Origin: Bacteroidales bacterium
Lineage (GTDB): Bacteria > Bacteroidota > Bacteroidia > Bacteroidales > JAFGXI01
Length of the DNA: 36,108 bases
Reading direction: 5' to 3'
Assembly (NCBI GenBank): GCA_027064025.1
Contig: JAMOQL010000188.1
Location: forward strand, 1-36,108
Positions 27,546 through 36,108 of the stretch are shown here, one piece after another (within the stretch, counting starts at the first letter, position 1; each line of letters opens with the position of its first letter). A program made the position numbers and the translations under genes. The notes beneath the pieces are model-generated. The model did no database searches and was not told where the DNA came from. It saw nothing but the letters and a program-made list of their open reading frames with translations.

Positions 27546-27565
27546 CTTTTATAAGTATGTTACAT

Positions 27566-28621
27566 TTATTTTTTTTCTTTAATTAAATATAGAAAAACAG
27601 GAAAGTGATCACTATATCCTCCTAACCATGCCCCTCCAGCAAAGGTTCTTTTAGGATAATTTTTAAACCTTCCAGATTGTTGGATTAATTCAGGGTCTTT
27701 AAATATTTCGGCTTTATAATACTTCCATTTTTGAGCATCTTTGTTAATTAAACTAGGCGAAAGCATTAATTGGTCAAACAAATTCCAAGTATCATTATAA
27801 GCCCCTGTACCGTTACCCGCTTTATAGAATTTTTCCATAGGATTAAAAAACTGATTTTCTGCGACATTATTTATATCAGCAGAAGTATTAATAACTTTTT
27901 TCACACTCTTATTGGTAGGGTCATCATTCAAATCGCCCATAATAATAATCTTTGCACCTGGTTCAATGGCTCTAATCGAATCTGAAATAGAACGGGCTAG
28001 ACCTGCTGCAGCCTCTCTAAGTGGACTAGAGCGTTTTTCTCCACCTCTACGCGATGGCCAGTGGTTCACCTGAATATAAATAGATTCCCCACCCAATTTA
28101 GCATGCACAACTAGTTGATCTCTAGTTCTGAAATTGGGCTTTTTAGAATAATATAATCTTCGGGATTGCGAATTAATAATTTTCACAAAATCTTTTCTAT
28201 AAATAAGAGCGACATCAATTCCTCGACGATCTGGAGATTCATAATGAACAATACCATAATTATATTTTTTTAAATTCGGATGATTAATCAAATCTCGGAT
28301 AACTGCTTCATTTTCGACTTCCGACACACCAACAATCATTGGAGCTGTTTTGGATAAATCTGAACCCAATTGAGAAATAACATGCGACATATTATCAATC
28401 TTTTTTAAATAACGCTCACTATTCCACATGTTTTTACCCTTTGGAGTAAACTCATCTTGTAGGATTTTATTTGGATCTGGATCTACAATCGTATCGAATA
28501 GGTTTTCTAGATTATAAAAACCAATAGTAGCTAAATCATATGATTTTTGATTTTGTGCCGTTAAGTTAAAGGTTGATATTGAAAATATTACAAGTAATAT
28601 TATTAGGCTATAATGTTTCAT
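27566..28621 (-). CDS. Secreted endonuclease/exonuclease/phosphatase (EEP) family protein
   Basis: Signal peptide (MKHYSLIILLVIFSISTFNLTAQ) and EEP motifs TIGFYNLENLFDT, VGVSEVENEAV, QVNHWPSRRGGEKRSS, IIMGDLNDDPTN and GGYSDHFPVFLYL. Confidence 0.92.
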   Translation of the reverse strand: MKHYSLIILLVIFSISTFNLTAQNQKSYDLATIGFYNLENLFDTIVDPDPNKILQDEFTPKGKNMWNSERYLKKIDNMSHVISQLGSDLSKTAPMIVGVSEVENEAVIRDLINHPNLKKYNYGIVHYESPDRRGIDVALIYRKDFVKIINSQSRRLYYSKKPNFRTRDQLVVHAKLGGESIYIQVNHWPSRRGGEKRSSPLREAAAGLARSISDSIRAIEPGAKIIIMGDLNDDPTNKSVKKVINTSADINNVAENQFFNPMEKFYKAGNGTGAYNDTWNLFDQLMLSPSLINKDAQKWKYYKAEIFKDPELIQQSGRFKNYPKRTFAGGAWLGGYSDHFPVFLYLIKEKK

Positions 28622-28900
28622 ACTTTTATGTGTTTATTTTATTTGCGAATTGCTGTACAAAATAAAAGCCAAAAATTGTAAATATGAAAGAATATCACTT
28701 ATTTTTTTTAATATTAATTGGTTAACCACAAATTCAAGCATTAATTATGATAGATATTAATGTTTCGAAGAACAAAAAAGTAAATACAAAATATGCAAAA
28801 AATAGAAATTTCATTTCCTTAATTTTAGAGATACATAATTTAACCAAAAAGTAATAATCAATCTAAAAAATAATCGTAACATTGTAGTCCCAAAAAAATA

Positions 28901-28931
28901 TTGGTCATAAACTACTAAATATTTATTTTTG
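28901..28931 (+). promoter_or_regulatory. Candidate Bacteroidota promoter for the TonB-receptor gene
   Basis: TTG (28901-28903), 20-nt spacer, TATTTTTG (28924-28931). Confidence 0.5.
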
Positions 28932-29011
28932 GAAATGTTCTTTTGAAAATATTTTTATTAATTAGATTGTAAATACAAAAAGAAGTGTTTACAACATTAA
29001 ATTCTAAACAA

Positions 29012-31501
29012 ATGAGAAGAATTCTACTACCAATTTTTATTGGTTTAGTCGGTTTTTCATTTGCACAAGAGGTTAGGGATACTAGTTCAGCCAAAATGGC
29101 GAATCTACCAACGATTAATCTTTCAACAGATGAGATTGACAACGAAGAGAGTGAAGAAGTAAGCAATGTTTCTAGTTTGCTTCAAGGCTCAAAAGATGTG
29201 TTTGTTAATACCGCAGGTTACTCCTTTGGTGCAGCACGTTTTAAAATGAGAGGGTACGATTCACGTAACACCGATGTGTTTATGAATGGGATACCTGTTA
29301 ACGATATTGAAGGAGGCCGTGTATATTGGGGCATCTGGGGTGGACTTAACGACATGACCCGTAACAAACAGTACGTTAACGGATTAGACAAAAGTCAATT
29401 TGCTTTTGGCGGCATTGGCGGTTCTAATTACATTACTACTAGAGCCTCTAAGTATCGCAAAAGTATTGGAGCTAGTTACGCTGTTTCTAACAGATCGTAC
29501 AGAAATCGAATGATGTTAACTTATGCAACAGGTGAAATGGCAAATGGCTGGTCTATTGCTGCTTCAGCATCTAAGCGATGGGCACAAGAAGGTTACCAAG
29601 AAGGAACCTCTTACGATGCTTACGCTTATTTCTTATCTGTTGAAAAGAAAATAAACGACAAACACAGTTTTGGAATTACAGCTTTTGGTTCTCCTTCTAA
29701 ACGAGGAAAAGCTGGAGGTTCTGTTCAAGAAGCATACGACCTTACAGATAATAATTATTACAACCCAAATTGGGGGTATCAAAATGGAGAAAAAAGAAAT
29801 GCTAAAGTTTCTACTTCTCACAAACCTCATATTATTCTTTCGCATTATTACACACCGTCCGATAAATTATCAGTAACCACTTCTTTAAGCTATGCTTTTG
29901 GAACGTACGGAACAACTGCATTAGATTGGTACAATACTGCCGACCCAAGACCAGATTATTATCGAAAATTACCTTCCTATTATGATGACCCTACAGCCAG
30001 CGCAGCTGTTGCTGAAGCTTTTAAAGCCAATCACCAGTTAGATTGGGATCATTTTTATACTGTAAATAAATATAATAAAGACGGACGTTCTTCATACATT
30101 ATCGAAGAAAGAAAAACAGATTATACACAAGCTAACGCAAGCGTAATAGCTAATTATAAAATGAATGATAAAATTGCCATCGATGGTGGTGCTAATTACA
30201 GTTACTACAAAGGAAGACATTACAAAGAAGTTAACGATTTATTAGGAGGTCAGTATTATTTAGATATTGATAAATATGCAGAAAGAGATTTCCCTAACGA
30301 TCCTGATATGATTGATAACGACATTAATAATCCAGATAAAGTAAGACACGTAGGTGATGTATTAGGTTACGATTACGATATGAATCAAACAAAATATTCT
30401 GCTTGGGGACAAGTATCTGCAAAACTAGAAAAACTAGACCTCTTTGCTGCTCTTAATCTTTCTAATACCACTTTCTGGAGAACAGGACATATGCAAAACG
30501 GTAAATTTAAGGACAATTCTTTTGGCGATTCTGAAAAACAAAACTTCTTTAATTATGGAATTAAAGCAGGAGCCACTTATAAAATTAATGGAAGAAATTA
30601 CGTTTATGCTCAAGGTTATTACGGAACTAGAGCTCCTTTAATCAGAAACTCGTATGTTTCGGAAAGAACCCGAGATTTTACAGTTGATGGTTTATCGGAA
30701 GAAACAGTCATGTCAGCCGACGGAGGTTATTATTTACGTTCTCCTAGGATTAAAGCTAGACTCTCTGGATACTATGCTAAATTCCAAAATCAAACTCAAG
30801 TTTACAGTTTTTACAACGATAAATTTAACAGCTATACTAATCAGATTTTATCGGGAATCGATAAACAAAACATGGGTATAGAATTAGGTATCGACGGAAA
30901 GATTAATTCAAGCTTTTCAGCTAATGCCGTAGTGGCTATTGGTCAGCACACTTACACCAACCGACCAACAGGCGTAACCATTCAAGATAACGATGCAACA
31001 CCTTTAGCACAAGGAACAACTATCTACCAAGAAAATTTTTACCAAGCTATGGGACCACAAAATGCTTACTCTTTAGGAGTTAAATATACTAATCCTCATT
31101 TTTGGTTTGTTACTCTAACAGCTAATTATTATCAAAACAATTATCTACAGTTTAACCCTGCTCGTAGAACAGCAGAGGCTGTTTCTAACGAAACAGGAAC
31201 TCAGCAAATAGAATCAGGATCAGAACTATGGGATCAAGTTATCAATCAAGAAAAACTTAAAGATAATTTTACTTTAGATTTATTTGCTCGTAAAACTTGG
31301 AGAGTAAAAGGTTACTATATATACTTAAATGCAGGAGTTAACAATATTTTAAACAATCAAGATTTTGTAACTGGTGGATATGAACAAAGACGTTTCGATT
31401 TTCAAGACAATCCAAACGAATCTAATGTGGATAAATTTCCACCAAAATATTTCTACGCTTATGGTATTAACTACTTTGTAAGTGTTGGATTTTGGCTATA
31501 A
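29012..31501 (+). CDS. TonB-dependent receptor (start placed at MRRILLPIF)
   Basis: Signal peptide MRRILLPIFIGLVGFSFAQ, plug domain (VSSLLQGSKDVFVNTAGYSFGAARFKMRGYDSRNTDVFMNGIPVNDIEGG) and a long beta-barrel ending in an aromatic residue region (YFVSVGFWL). Confidence 0.9.
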   Translation: MRRILLPIFIGLVGFSFAQEVRDTSSAKMANLPTINLSTDEIDNEESEEVSNVSSLLQGSKDVFVNTAGYSFGAARFKMRGYDSRNTDVFMNGIPVNDIEGGRVYWGIWGGLNDMTRNKQYVNGLDKSQFAFGGIGGSNYITTRASKYRKSIGASYAVSNRSYRNRMMLTYATGEMANGWSIAASASKRWAQEGYQEGTSYDAYAYFLSVEKKINDKHSFGITAFGSPSKRGKAGGSVQEAYDLTDNNYYNPNWGYQNGEKRNAKVSTSHKPHIILSHYYTPSDKLSVTTSLSYAFGTYGTTALDWYNTADPRPDYYRKLPSYYDDPTASAAVAEAFKANHQLDWDHFYTVNKYNKDGRSSYIIEERKTDYTQANASVIANYKMNDKIAIDGGANYSYYKGRHYKEVNDLLGGQYYLDIDKYAERDFPNDPDMIDNDINNPDKVRHVGDVLGYDYDMNQTKYSAWGQVSAKLEKLDLFAALNLSNTTFWRTGHMQNGKFKDNSFGDSEKQNFFNYGIKAGATYKINGRNYVYAQGYYGTRAPLIRNSYVSERTRDFTVDGLSEETVMSADGGYYLRSPRIKARLSGYYAKFQNQTQVYSFYNDKFNSYTNQILSGIDKQNMGIELGIDGKINSSFSANAVVAIGQHTYTNRPTGVTIQDNDATPLAQGTTIYQENFYQAMGPQNAYSLGVKYTNPHFWFVTLTANYYQNNYLQFNPARRTAEAVSNETGTQQIESGSELWDQVINQEKLKDNFTLDLFARKTWRVKGYYIYLNAGVNNILNNQDFVTGGYEQRRFDFQDNPNESNVDKFPPKYFYAYGINYFVSVGFWL

Positions 31502-31558
31502 GCTATCCTTGACAAATATTTAAATAAAAAAAGAAAATAATATATTAATATTTCAATC

Positions 31559-33367
31559 ATGAAAAATACATTTAAAATAATACTAAGCCTATTTATCATT
31601 ACAGGGTTAATGATGACAAGCTGTGTAAAAGACGATTTCGACCAACCAGAAACCCCAGATCCTTGCGATATTAGCTCAGGACTAACACCAACTTCGGGAT
31701 TAACAGTTCAACGCTTATTGACAGAATATCCTTCTTTTAAAGTACTAGATGCTGCTGGAGAAGTAAGAGAATTTCCTGTTGATTCTAATTATATTTTCGA
31801 AGGCGTTATTGTTTCTAGCGATGAGACAGGAAACTTTTACAAAGCTATTTATGTACAAGATGCTACAGGCGGTATTATGCTTAGTATAGATGGTACAAGT
31901 TTATTTAATGATTATAAAATTGGACAAACTGTACATATCAAATTATCTGGGTTAACCTGCCATTATTCAACAGGTTCGTTCGAAACAGAAATTATTGAAA
32001 TAGGTTACGGACAGTACTCAGATTCCTACGGTCAAAAGATAGGCAGAATTCCTGTTACAGTATTGCCACAGTTTGTAAAAAACAATTCTTGTCCTACAAC
32101 GGTAACACCAATAGATATCGACATGTTGTCTAGCGACAATTCAAATATTGGTCGATTAGTTAGATTATCGGATGTAGAATTTATTGATAGCGAATTGGAT
32201 AGTACCTATGCTTTTACTAATAAGAATACAGATAGACATATCCAAGATTGCAATGGGAACCAAATAATTGTAAGAAATAGTGGGTATGCAAATTTTGCTG
32301 CATTACAATTGCCACAAGGCAAAGGAACTATAACAGGTATTTATACTAAATACAACGGAGCAGTTCAGTTTATTATTAGAGATACTACCGATGTAGATAT
32401 GAATGGTACACGTTGCGGTGGTGGTATAAATCCAGGTGCAGGTACTGGTTCTGGAACTTTCGACGATCCTTACGATATTGAAGCAGCAACAGCTAATCAA
32501 GACGCTGCAACTGGCGTTTGGGTAACAGGTTATTTAGTAGGTGTTTACAATACAGATGGCACAGATAATATTTCTGAATTTACACCTCCATTTACTATTG
32601 CATATAATGTATATTTAGCTCCTACAGCTGACGAAACTGATACAACAAAAATGTTAATGATTCAATTACCTTCAGGAGAAATTAGAGATTCAACAAATTT
32701 ATCTAGCAATGGCGGTATGTACCAGCAAGAAGTAAAATACCATGGTGACTTACTAACTTATAATAACCTTCCTGGATTAAAAAATACTGATGGTTATTGG
32801 AAAATGTCCACAAATACAGGTTTAGACCCTAATTATGTTGATCCAGGAACAATTTGGTCAGAAGATTTTTCTGCAATTGCAAACCCTTACGATCCTATCA
32901 CCTCTATGACTGTTGTAATGGAAGCAGGAACAAAAGACTGGCATGGTGATGGCTATAATGGTCAATCTGCAGAAATGTCCGCTTATGACTCAGGAGAAGC
33001 TAGTAATATTGGTTGGTTAATTACACCAGCTATTGATTTAACAACAGCAACTGCTCCAAAATTAACTTTCTACTCTGCTTTAAAATACTCAGCAGGAGAT
33101 TTACTTACGGTTTGGATTTCGACAAACTACGATGGTGGAACTTCACCACAAACAGCAACATGGACAGAGTTAACTTCTGCAAATATTGTTGATTCATCTG
33201 ATCCTGTAGATGGAGCATCAGGTTATAATTACACTACCTCAGGAGATGTTGATTTATCAACTTATACCTCATCTTCTACAGTATATATTGCATGGAAATA
33301 TGTTGGTAGCGGAACTAACGGTGAAACAACTAAATATAGAGTTGATGATATTAGAATTGGAGAATAA
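31559..33367 (+). CDS. Lipoprotein with DUF5689 (OB-fold-like), a second DUF6359-like OB region and a choice-of-anchor-J-like C-terminal domain
   Basis: Lipobox MMTSCVKDD. Regions: EGVIVSSDETGNFYKAIYVQDATGGIMLSIDGTSLFNDYKIGQTVHIKLSGL; GTFDDPYDIEAATANQDAATGVWVTGYLVGVY; WSEDFSAI...NIGWLITPAIDLTTATAPKLTFYSALKY. Confidence 0.8.
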   Translation: MKNTFKIILSLFIITGLMMTSCVKDDFDQPETPDPCDISSGLTPTSGLTVQRLLTEYPSFKVLDAAGEVREFPVDSNYIFEGVIVSSDETGNFYKAIYVQDATGGIMLSIDGTSLFNDYKIGQTVHIKLSGLTCHYSTGSFETEIIEIGYGQYSDSYGQKIGRIPVTVLPQFVKNNSCPTTVTPIDIDMLSSDNSNIGRLVRLSDVEFIDSELDSTYAFTNKNTDRHIQDCNGNQIIVRNSGYANFAALQLPQGKGTITGIYTKYNGAVQFIIRDTTDVDMNGTRCGGGINPGAGTGSGTFDDPYDIEAATANQDAATGVWVTGYLVGVYNTDGTDNISEFTPPFTIAYNVYLAPTADETDTTKMLMIQLPSGEIRDSTNLSSNGGMYQQEVKYHGDLLTYNNLPGLKNTDGYWKMSTNTGLDPNYVDPGTIWSEDFSAIANPYDPITSMTVVMEAGTKDWHGDGYNGQSAEMSAYDSGEASNIGWLITPAIDLTTATAPKLTFYSALKYSAGDLLTVWISTNYDGGTSPQTATWTELTSANIVDSSDPVDGASGYNYTTSGDVDLSTYTSSSTVYIAWKYVGSGTNGETTKYRVDDIRIGE

Positions 33368-33380
33368 CTAGCGAAGCTAG
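33368..33380 (+). terminator. Short hairpin directly after the stop codon (first of two tandem hairpins)
   Basis: CTAGC-GAA-GCTAG followed by AATTATTTTT. Confidence 0.5.
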
Positions 33381-33397
33381 AATTATTTTTATATCAT

Positions 33398-33431
33398 AAA
33401 GGCTGTCTCAAAAGAGATGGCCTTTGTTTTT
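33398..33431 (+). terminator. Rho-independent terminator after the DUF5689 lipoprotein
   Basis: AAAGGCTGTCTC-aaaa-GAGATGGCCTTT followed by GTTTTT. Confidence 0.75.
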
Positions 33432-33570
33432 AATAGTAAATATCGGCTTTTAGAAGAAAAAAATAAATTATAACTAAAATAAGTGTAATTCGAAACACAA
33501 TAATGAGTAATTTTATTACGTTAGCCACATATTGACACAAGCCTATTATTTCATAAACAGAAACAAAAAC

Positions 33571-35118
33571 ATGAGCAAAATAAAAATACTTTGGGTAGAC
33601 GATGAAATTGATTTACTCAAACCACATATCATATATTTAGAAAACAAAGGTTACCAAGTAGATACCATAAATAATGGACACGATGCCATAGAGATGGTCG
33701 AAAAAAGCTTCTATGATATTATCTTTTTAGACGAAAATATGCCTGGTATTTCCGGAATAGAAACCCTAAACCAAATAAAAAGATTTGCACCTTCTATACC
33801 TGTAGTAATGATTACAAAAAGTGAAGAAGAGAATATTATGGAAGACGCTATTGGAGGCGATATAGCAGACTACCTTATCAAGCCAGTGAAACCAACTCAG
33901 GTTATCCTATCCATCAAAAAACATGTTCAGAAATCAGAAATTATTAGTGAAAAAACTAGCTCAGCATATCAAGGTAAATTTCAATCATTGCTTGCCGAAA
34001 TCAATATGGCCAACACGTACCAAGAGTGGATCAATATCTATAAAAAAATTGTGTATTGGGAATTAGAATTAGAAAAGTCGGGTAGCAATGTGATGGACGA
34101 TATTCTAGATATGCAAAAAAGCGAAGCTAATCTCGCATTTGGTAAATTTATCAAGAAGAATTATACCGAATGGTTTAAAGGTTCAGAAAAACCTATTATG
34201 TCCCCTGAAATATTCAAAAACTATGTCTTTCCAAATCTATCGGAAGAATATACCACCGTATTTCTTTTAATTGATAACCTCAGATACGACCAATGGAAAA
34301 CCATATTGCCAAACATTCGCAAATATTATAATGTAGAAAAAGACGATTTGTTTTACTCAATACTACCAACTGCCACGCAATACTCGAGAAATGCTATGTT
34401 TGCCGGAATGATGCCTTTAGAAATAGATAAACATTTTCCTAATTATTGGCTGAACGATGATGAAGAAGGTGGAAAAAATCAGTACGAACCAGAATTATTA
34501 GAATACCAAATGGAACGTGCTGGAATTGATGAATCTTTCCATTTCGAAAAAATATTTAACAATAAACAAGGACAAAAAGTAGTCGATAATTACAAAGATT
34601 TACTCAATCATAAACTCTCTGTTTTGGTTTTCAATTTTGTAGATATCTTATCGCATGCCCGTACCGACTCGAAAATGATTAGCGAACTTGCACAAGACGA
34701 ATCAGCTTACCGTTCGCTAACTCAATCTTGGTTCGAGCACTCTTCACTACTTGAACTCTTAAAAGTATTAAGCCAAGAGAAAGTAAAAATTGTAATATCA
34801 ACCGATCACGGAACAATTCAAGTCGAAGAAGCAAGAAAAGTAATTGGAGATAAAAATACTTCGGTAAACTTACGTTACAAAATGGGAAAGAATTTAGATT
34901 ACAATCCTAAAGAAGTATTCGAAATAAAAAACCCTTCAGATATTAAGTTACCAGCTTCGAACCTAACATCTTCGTATATTTTTGCTCTTAACAACGATTT
35001 CTTGGCCTACCCAAACAATTACAATCATTATGTAAAATATTACAAAAATACTTTTCAACATGGAGGCGTTTCCATGGAAGAAATGTTAATTCCTGCAATA
35101 ACATTGATTCCTAAATAG
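33571..35118 (+). CDS. porX: PorX-type response regulator with REC and PglZ/alkaline-phosphatase-superfamily domains
   Basis: REC: MSKIKILWVDDEIDLLKPH...DIIFLDENMPGISGIETL...DYLIKPVKPTQVILSIKKHV. PglZ: TVFLLIDNLRYDQWKTILPNI, FNFVDILSHARTDSKMI, VISTDHGTIQVE. Confidence 0.92.
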   Translation: MSKIKILWVDDEIDLLKPHIIYLENKGYQVDTINNGHDAIEMVEKSFYDIIFLDENMPGISGIETLNQIKRFAPSIPVVMITKSEEENIMEDAIGGDIADYLIKPVKPTQVILSIKKHVQKSEIISEKTSSAYQGKFQSLLAEINMANTYQEWINIYKKIVYWELELEKSGSNVMDDILDMQKSEANLAFGKFIKKNYTEWFKGSEKPIMSPEIFKNYVFPNLSEEYTTVFLLIDNLRYDQWKTILPNIRKYYNVEKDDLFYSILPTATQYSRNAMFAGMMPLEIDKHFPNYWLNDDEEGGKNQYEPELLEYQMERAGIDESFHFEKIFNNKQGQKVVDNYKDLLNHKLSVLVFNFVDILSHARTDSKMISELAQDESAYRSLTQSWFEHSSLLELLKVLSQEKVKIVISTDHGTIQVEEARKVIGDKNTSVNLRYKMGKNLDYNPKEVFEIKNPSDIKLPASNLTSSYIFALNNDFLAYPNNYNHYVKYYKNTFQHGGVSMEEMLIPAITLIPK

Positions 35119-35264
35119 TTTGAGAAGTGAATTAACATCACCGAAGTAGGATCTACAAAAGATGATAAGGACTTTATTTATTAGCTCAACACACACAACG
35201 AGAAATGAAATTAATTAGGCTGCATTTTTATGAAAAACTATTATCATAGTTCAATATTTATAAT

Positions 35265-35272
35265 TACATTTG
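35265..35272 (+). promoter_or_regulatory. Candidate -7 element for the tRNA gene
   Basis: TACATTTG 24 nt upstream of the tRNA. No clear -33 element. Confidence 0.4.
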
Positions 35273-35295
35273 CACACGCAATTGAGAAATCAATT

Positions 35296-35373
35296 CGGGG
35301 TGTGGCCCAGTCCGGTTAAGGCACCTGCTTTGGGAGCAGGGGATCGTGAGTTCGAATCTCGCCACCCCGACCA
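35296..35373 (+). tRNA. tRNA-Pro (anticodon TGG), CCA encoded
   Basis: Acceptor CGGGGTG pairs with CACCCCG. Anticodon stem-loop CCTGC-TTTGGGA-GCAGG, T-loop GTTCGAATC, discriminator A then CCA. Confidence 0.97.
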
Positions 35374-35381
35374 CTGATAAC

Positions 35382-35415
35382 AAGGCTTTCGAGTAATCGG
35401 AAGCCTTTATTTTTG
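35382..35415 (+). terminator. Terminator downstream of tRNA-Pro
   Basis: AAGGCTTTCGA-gtaa-TCGGAAGCCTT followed by TATTTTT. Confidence 0.75.
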
Positions 35416-35515
35416 CTCTAAAATTTAACAAAAACAACCATCTTTAAAAAAATCTTAACCGTCTCGTAATCAGTTAATATTAATAGCCACAAAGCAAAAA
35501 ACATAGCATATAGCT

Positions 35516-35546
35516 TTTGCAATTACACAAAGAATTTGTACCTTAG
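35516..35546 (+). promoter_or_regulatory. Candidate promoter for the right-edge gene
   Basis: TTTG (35516-35519), 19-nt spacer, TACCTTAG (35539-35546), one mismatch to TAnnTTTG. Confidence 0.45.
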
Positions 35547-35562
35547 CAATCTACGAACTACT

Positions 35563-36108
35563 ATGGTTAAATATCTTACATTTCTTCTGTTTTTAACACA
35601 AACACTAGTGTTATCATCTCAGGTTACTATTGAGCTTAGGATAAATAATAACACTTTTCGACAAGCTTACCTTTGCGCTATTAGAGGTAGCGAAATAGAA
35701 ATAGTAAGTTGTACTAATTTTACTGGCGATAGTCTCTCGTTTATTCTTAGTGCAGCACCCAAAGGTCAGTATAAAATTTTGCTAAGAAACCATTCTCAAA
35801 TTGACCTCATTATTGATAAGGATGAGCAAATATCTATAGTAACAAGTTTACCAAACTTAAAACAAAACCTAAAAATTACTAAGGGCAGAGATAATATTAA
35901 TTATTATAGCTTTATTAATTTTAGATTGAAAGAAACCGCTAGACTAACAAAAATAATTGCTGATATTGGAGAAAGTAACCAAACAGCCGAACGAATTGGA
36001 TTCCTAAAAGGTATTAGTTCTTACAAAATCCATCAATACGCCGACAGTATTATCGCAATTGATTCACAATCTTTACTATCTAAAATCATTGTTACTCAAA
36101 TAATTCCC
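35563..36108 (+). CDS. Partial CDS, exported protein resembling the N-terminal DUF4369 region of Bacteroidota thioredoxin-family proteins (runs off the right edge)
   Basis: Open frame to the edge: MVKYLTFLLFLTQTLVLSSQVTIELRINNNTFRQAYLCAIRGSEIEIVSCTNFTGDSLSFILSAAPKGQYKILLRNHSQIDLIIDKDEQISIVTSLPNLKQNLKITKGRDNINYYSF... with a signal peptide. Not in the supplied ORF track. Confidence 0.65.
   Translation, partial: MVKYLTFLLFLTQTLVLSSQVTIELRINNNTFRQAYLCAIRGSEIEIVSCTNFTGDSLSFILSAAPKGQYKILLRNHSQIDLIIDKDEQISIVTSLPNLKQNLKITKGRDNINYYSFINFRLKETARLTKIIADIGESNQTAERIGFLKGISSYKIHQYADSIIAIDSQSLLSKIIVTQIIP

Noticed and set aside
28985-29011. Upstream ATG at 28985 for the TonB receptor
   Set aside because: It adds MFTTLNSKQ before a clean signal peptide that begins MRRILLPIF at 29012.
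33571-35118. PglZ domain as a sign of a BREX/Pgl phage-defence locus
   Set aside because: The REC-PglZ fusion is the PorX architecture, and no brx/pgl methyltransferase, BrxC or BrxL-like genes are nearby.

Overview
This 36.1 kb window is AT-rich Bacteroidota-type chromosome. The evidence is TAnnTTTG -7 promoters, two type IX secretion genes (a DUF5103 plug protein and PorX), TonB-dependent receptor biology and Bacteroidota lipoproteins. Most of it is housekeeping: rnr, upp, LD-carboxypeptidase, a Crp/Fnr regulator, rplM-rpsI-rpsB-tsf, a polyprenyl synthase, mtaB, an inositol monophosphatase-family gene, serC-serA-DUF1015, an iron-containing ADH and tRNA-Pro(TGG). No CRISPR array, prophage or complete mobile element is visible. 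The points most worth a second look are: (1) two inverted-repeat cassettes of the 'GTTGTAAGGTTTTAAAGTTG' type bracketing serA, one holding a decayed four-helix-bundle (23S IVP/S23-like) ORF broken by an 8-bp tandem duplication; (2) a divergent locus of a secreted EEP-family nuclease/phosphatase, a TonB receptor and a multi-OB-fold lipoprotein, which could be a nucleic-acid or phosphate scavenging system; (3) mutually exclusive RNA pairings in the rpsI-rpsB spacer and a hairpin in the rplM 5'UTR; (4) a tandem pair of hybrid histidine kinases in which a 25-bp in-frame direct repeat brackets the PAS domain; (5) a 38-bp inverted repeat shared by the left window edge (probable IS end) and a solitary copy beside the kinase pair. 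Family names come from reading the translations and from memory. No database search was run.
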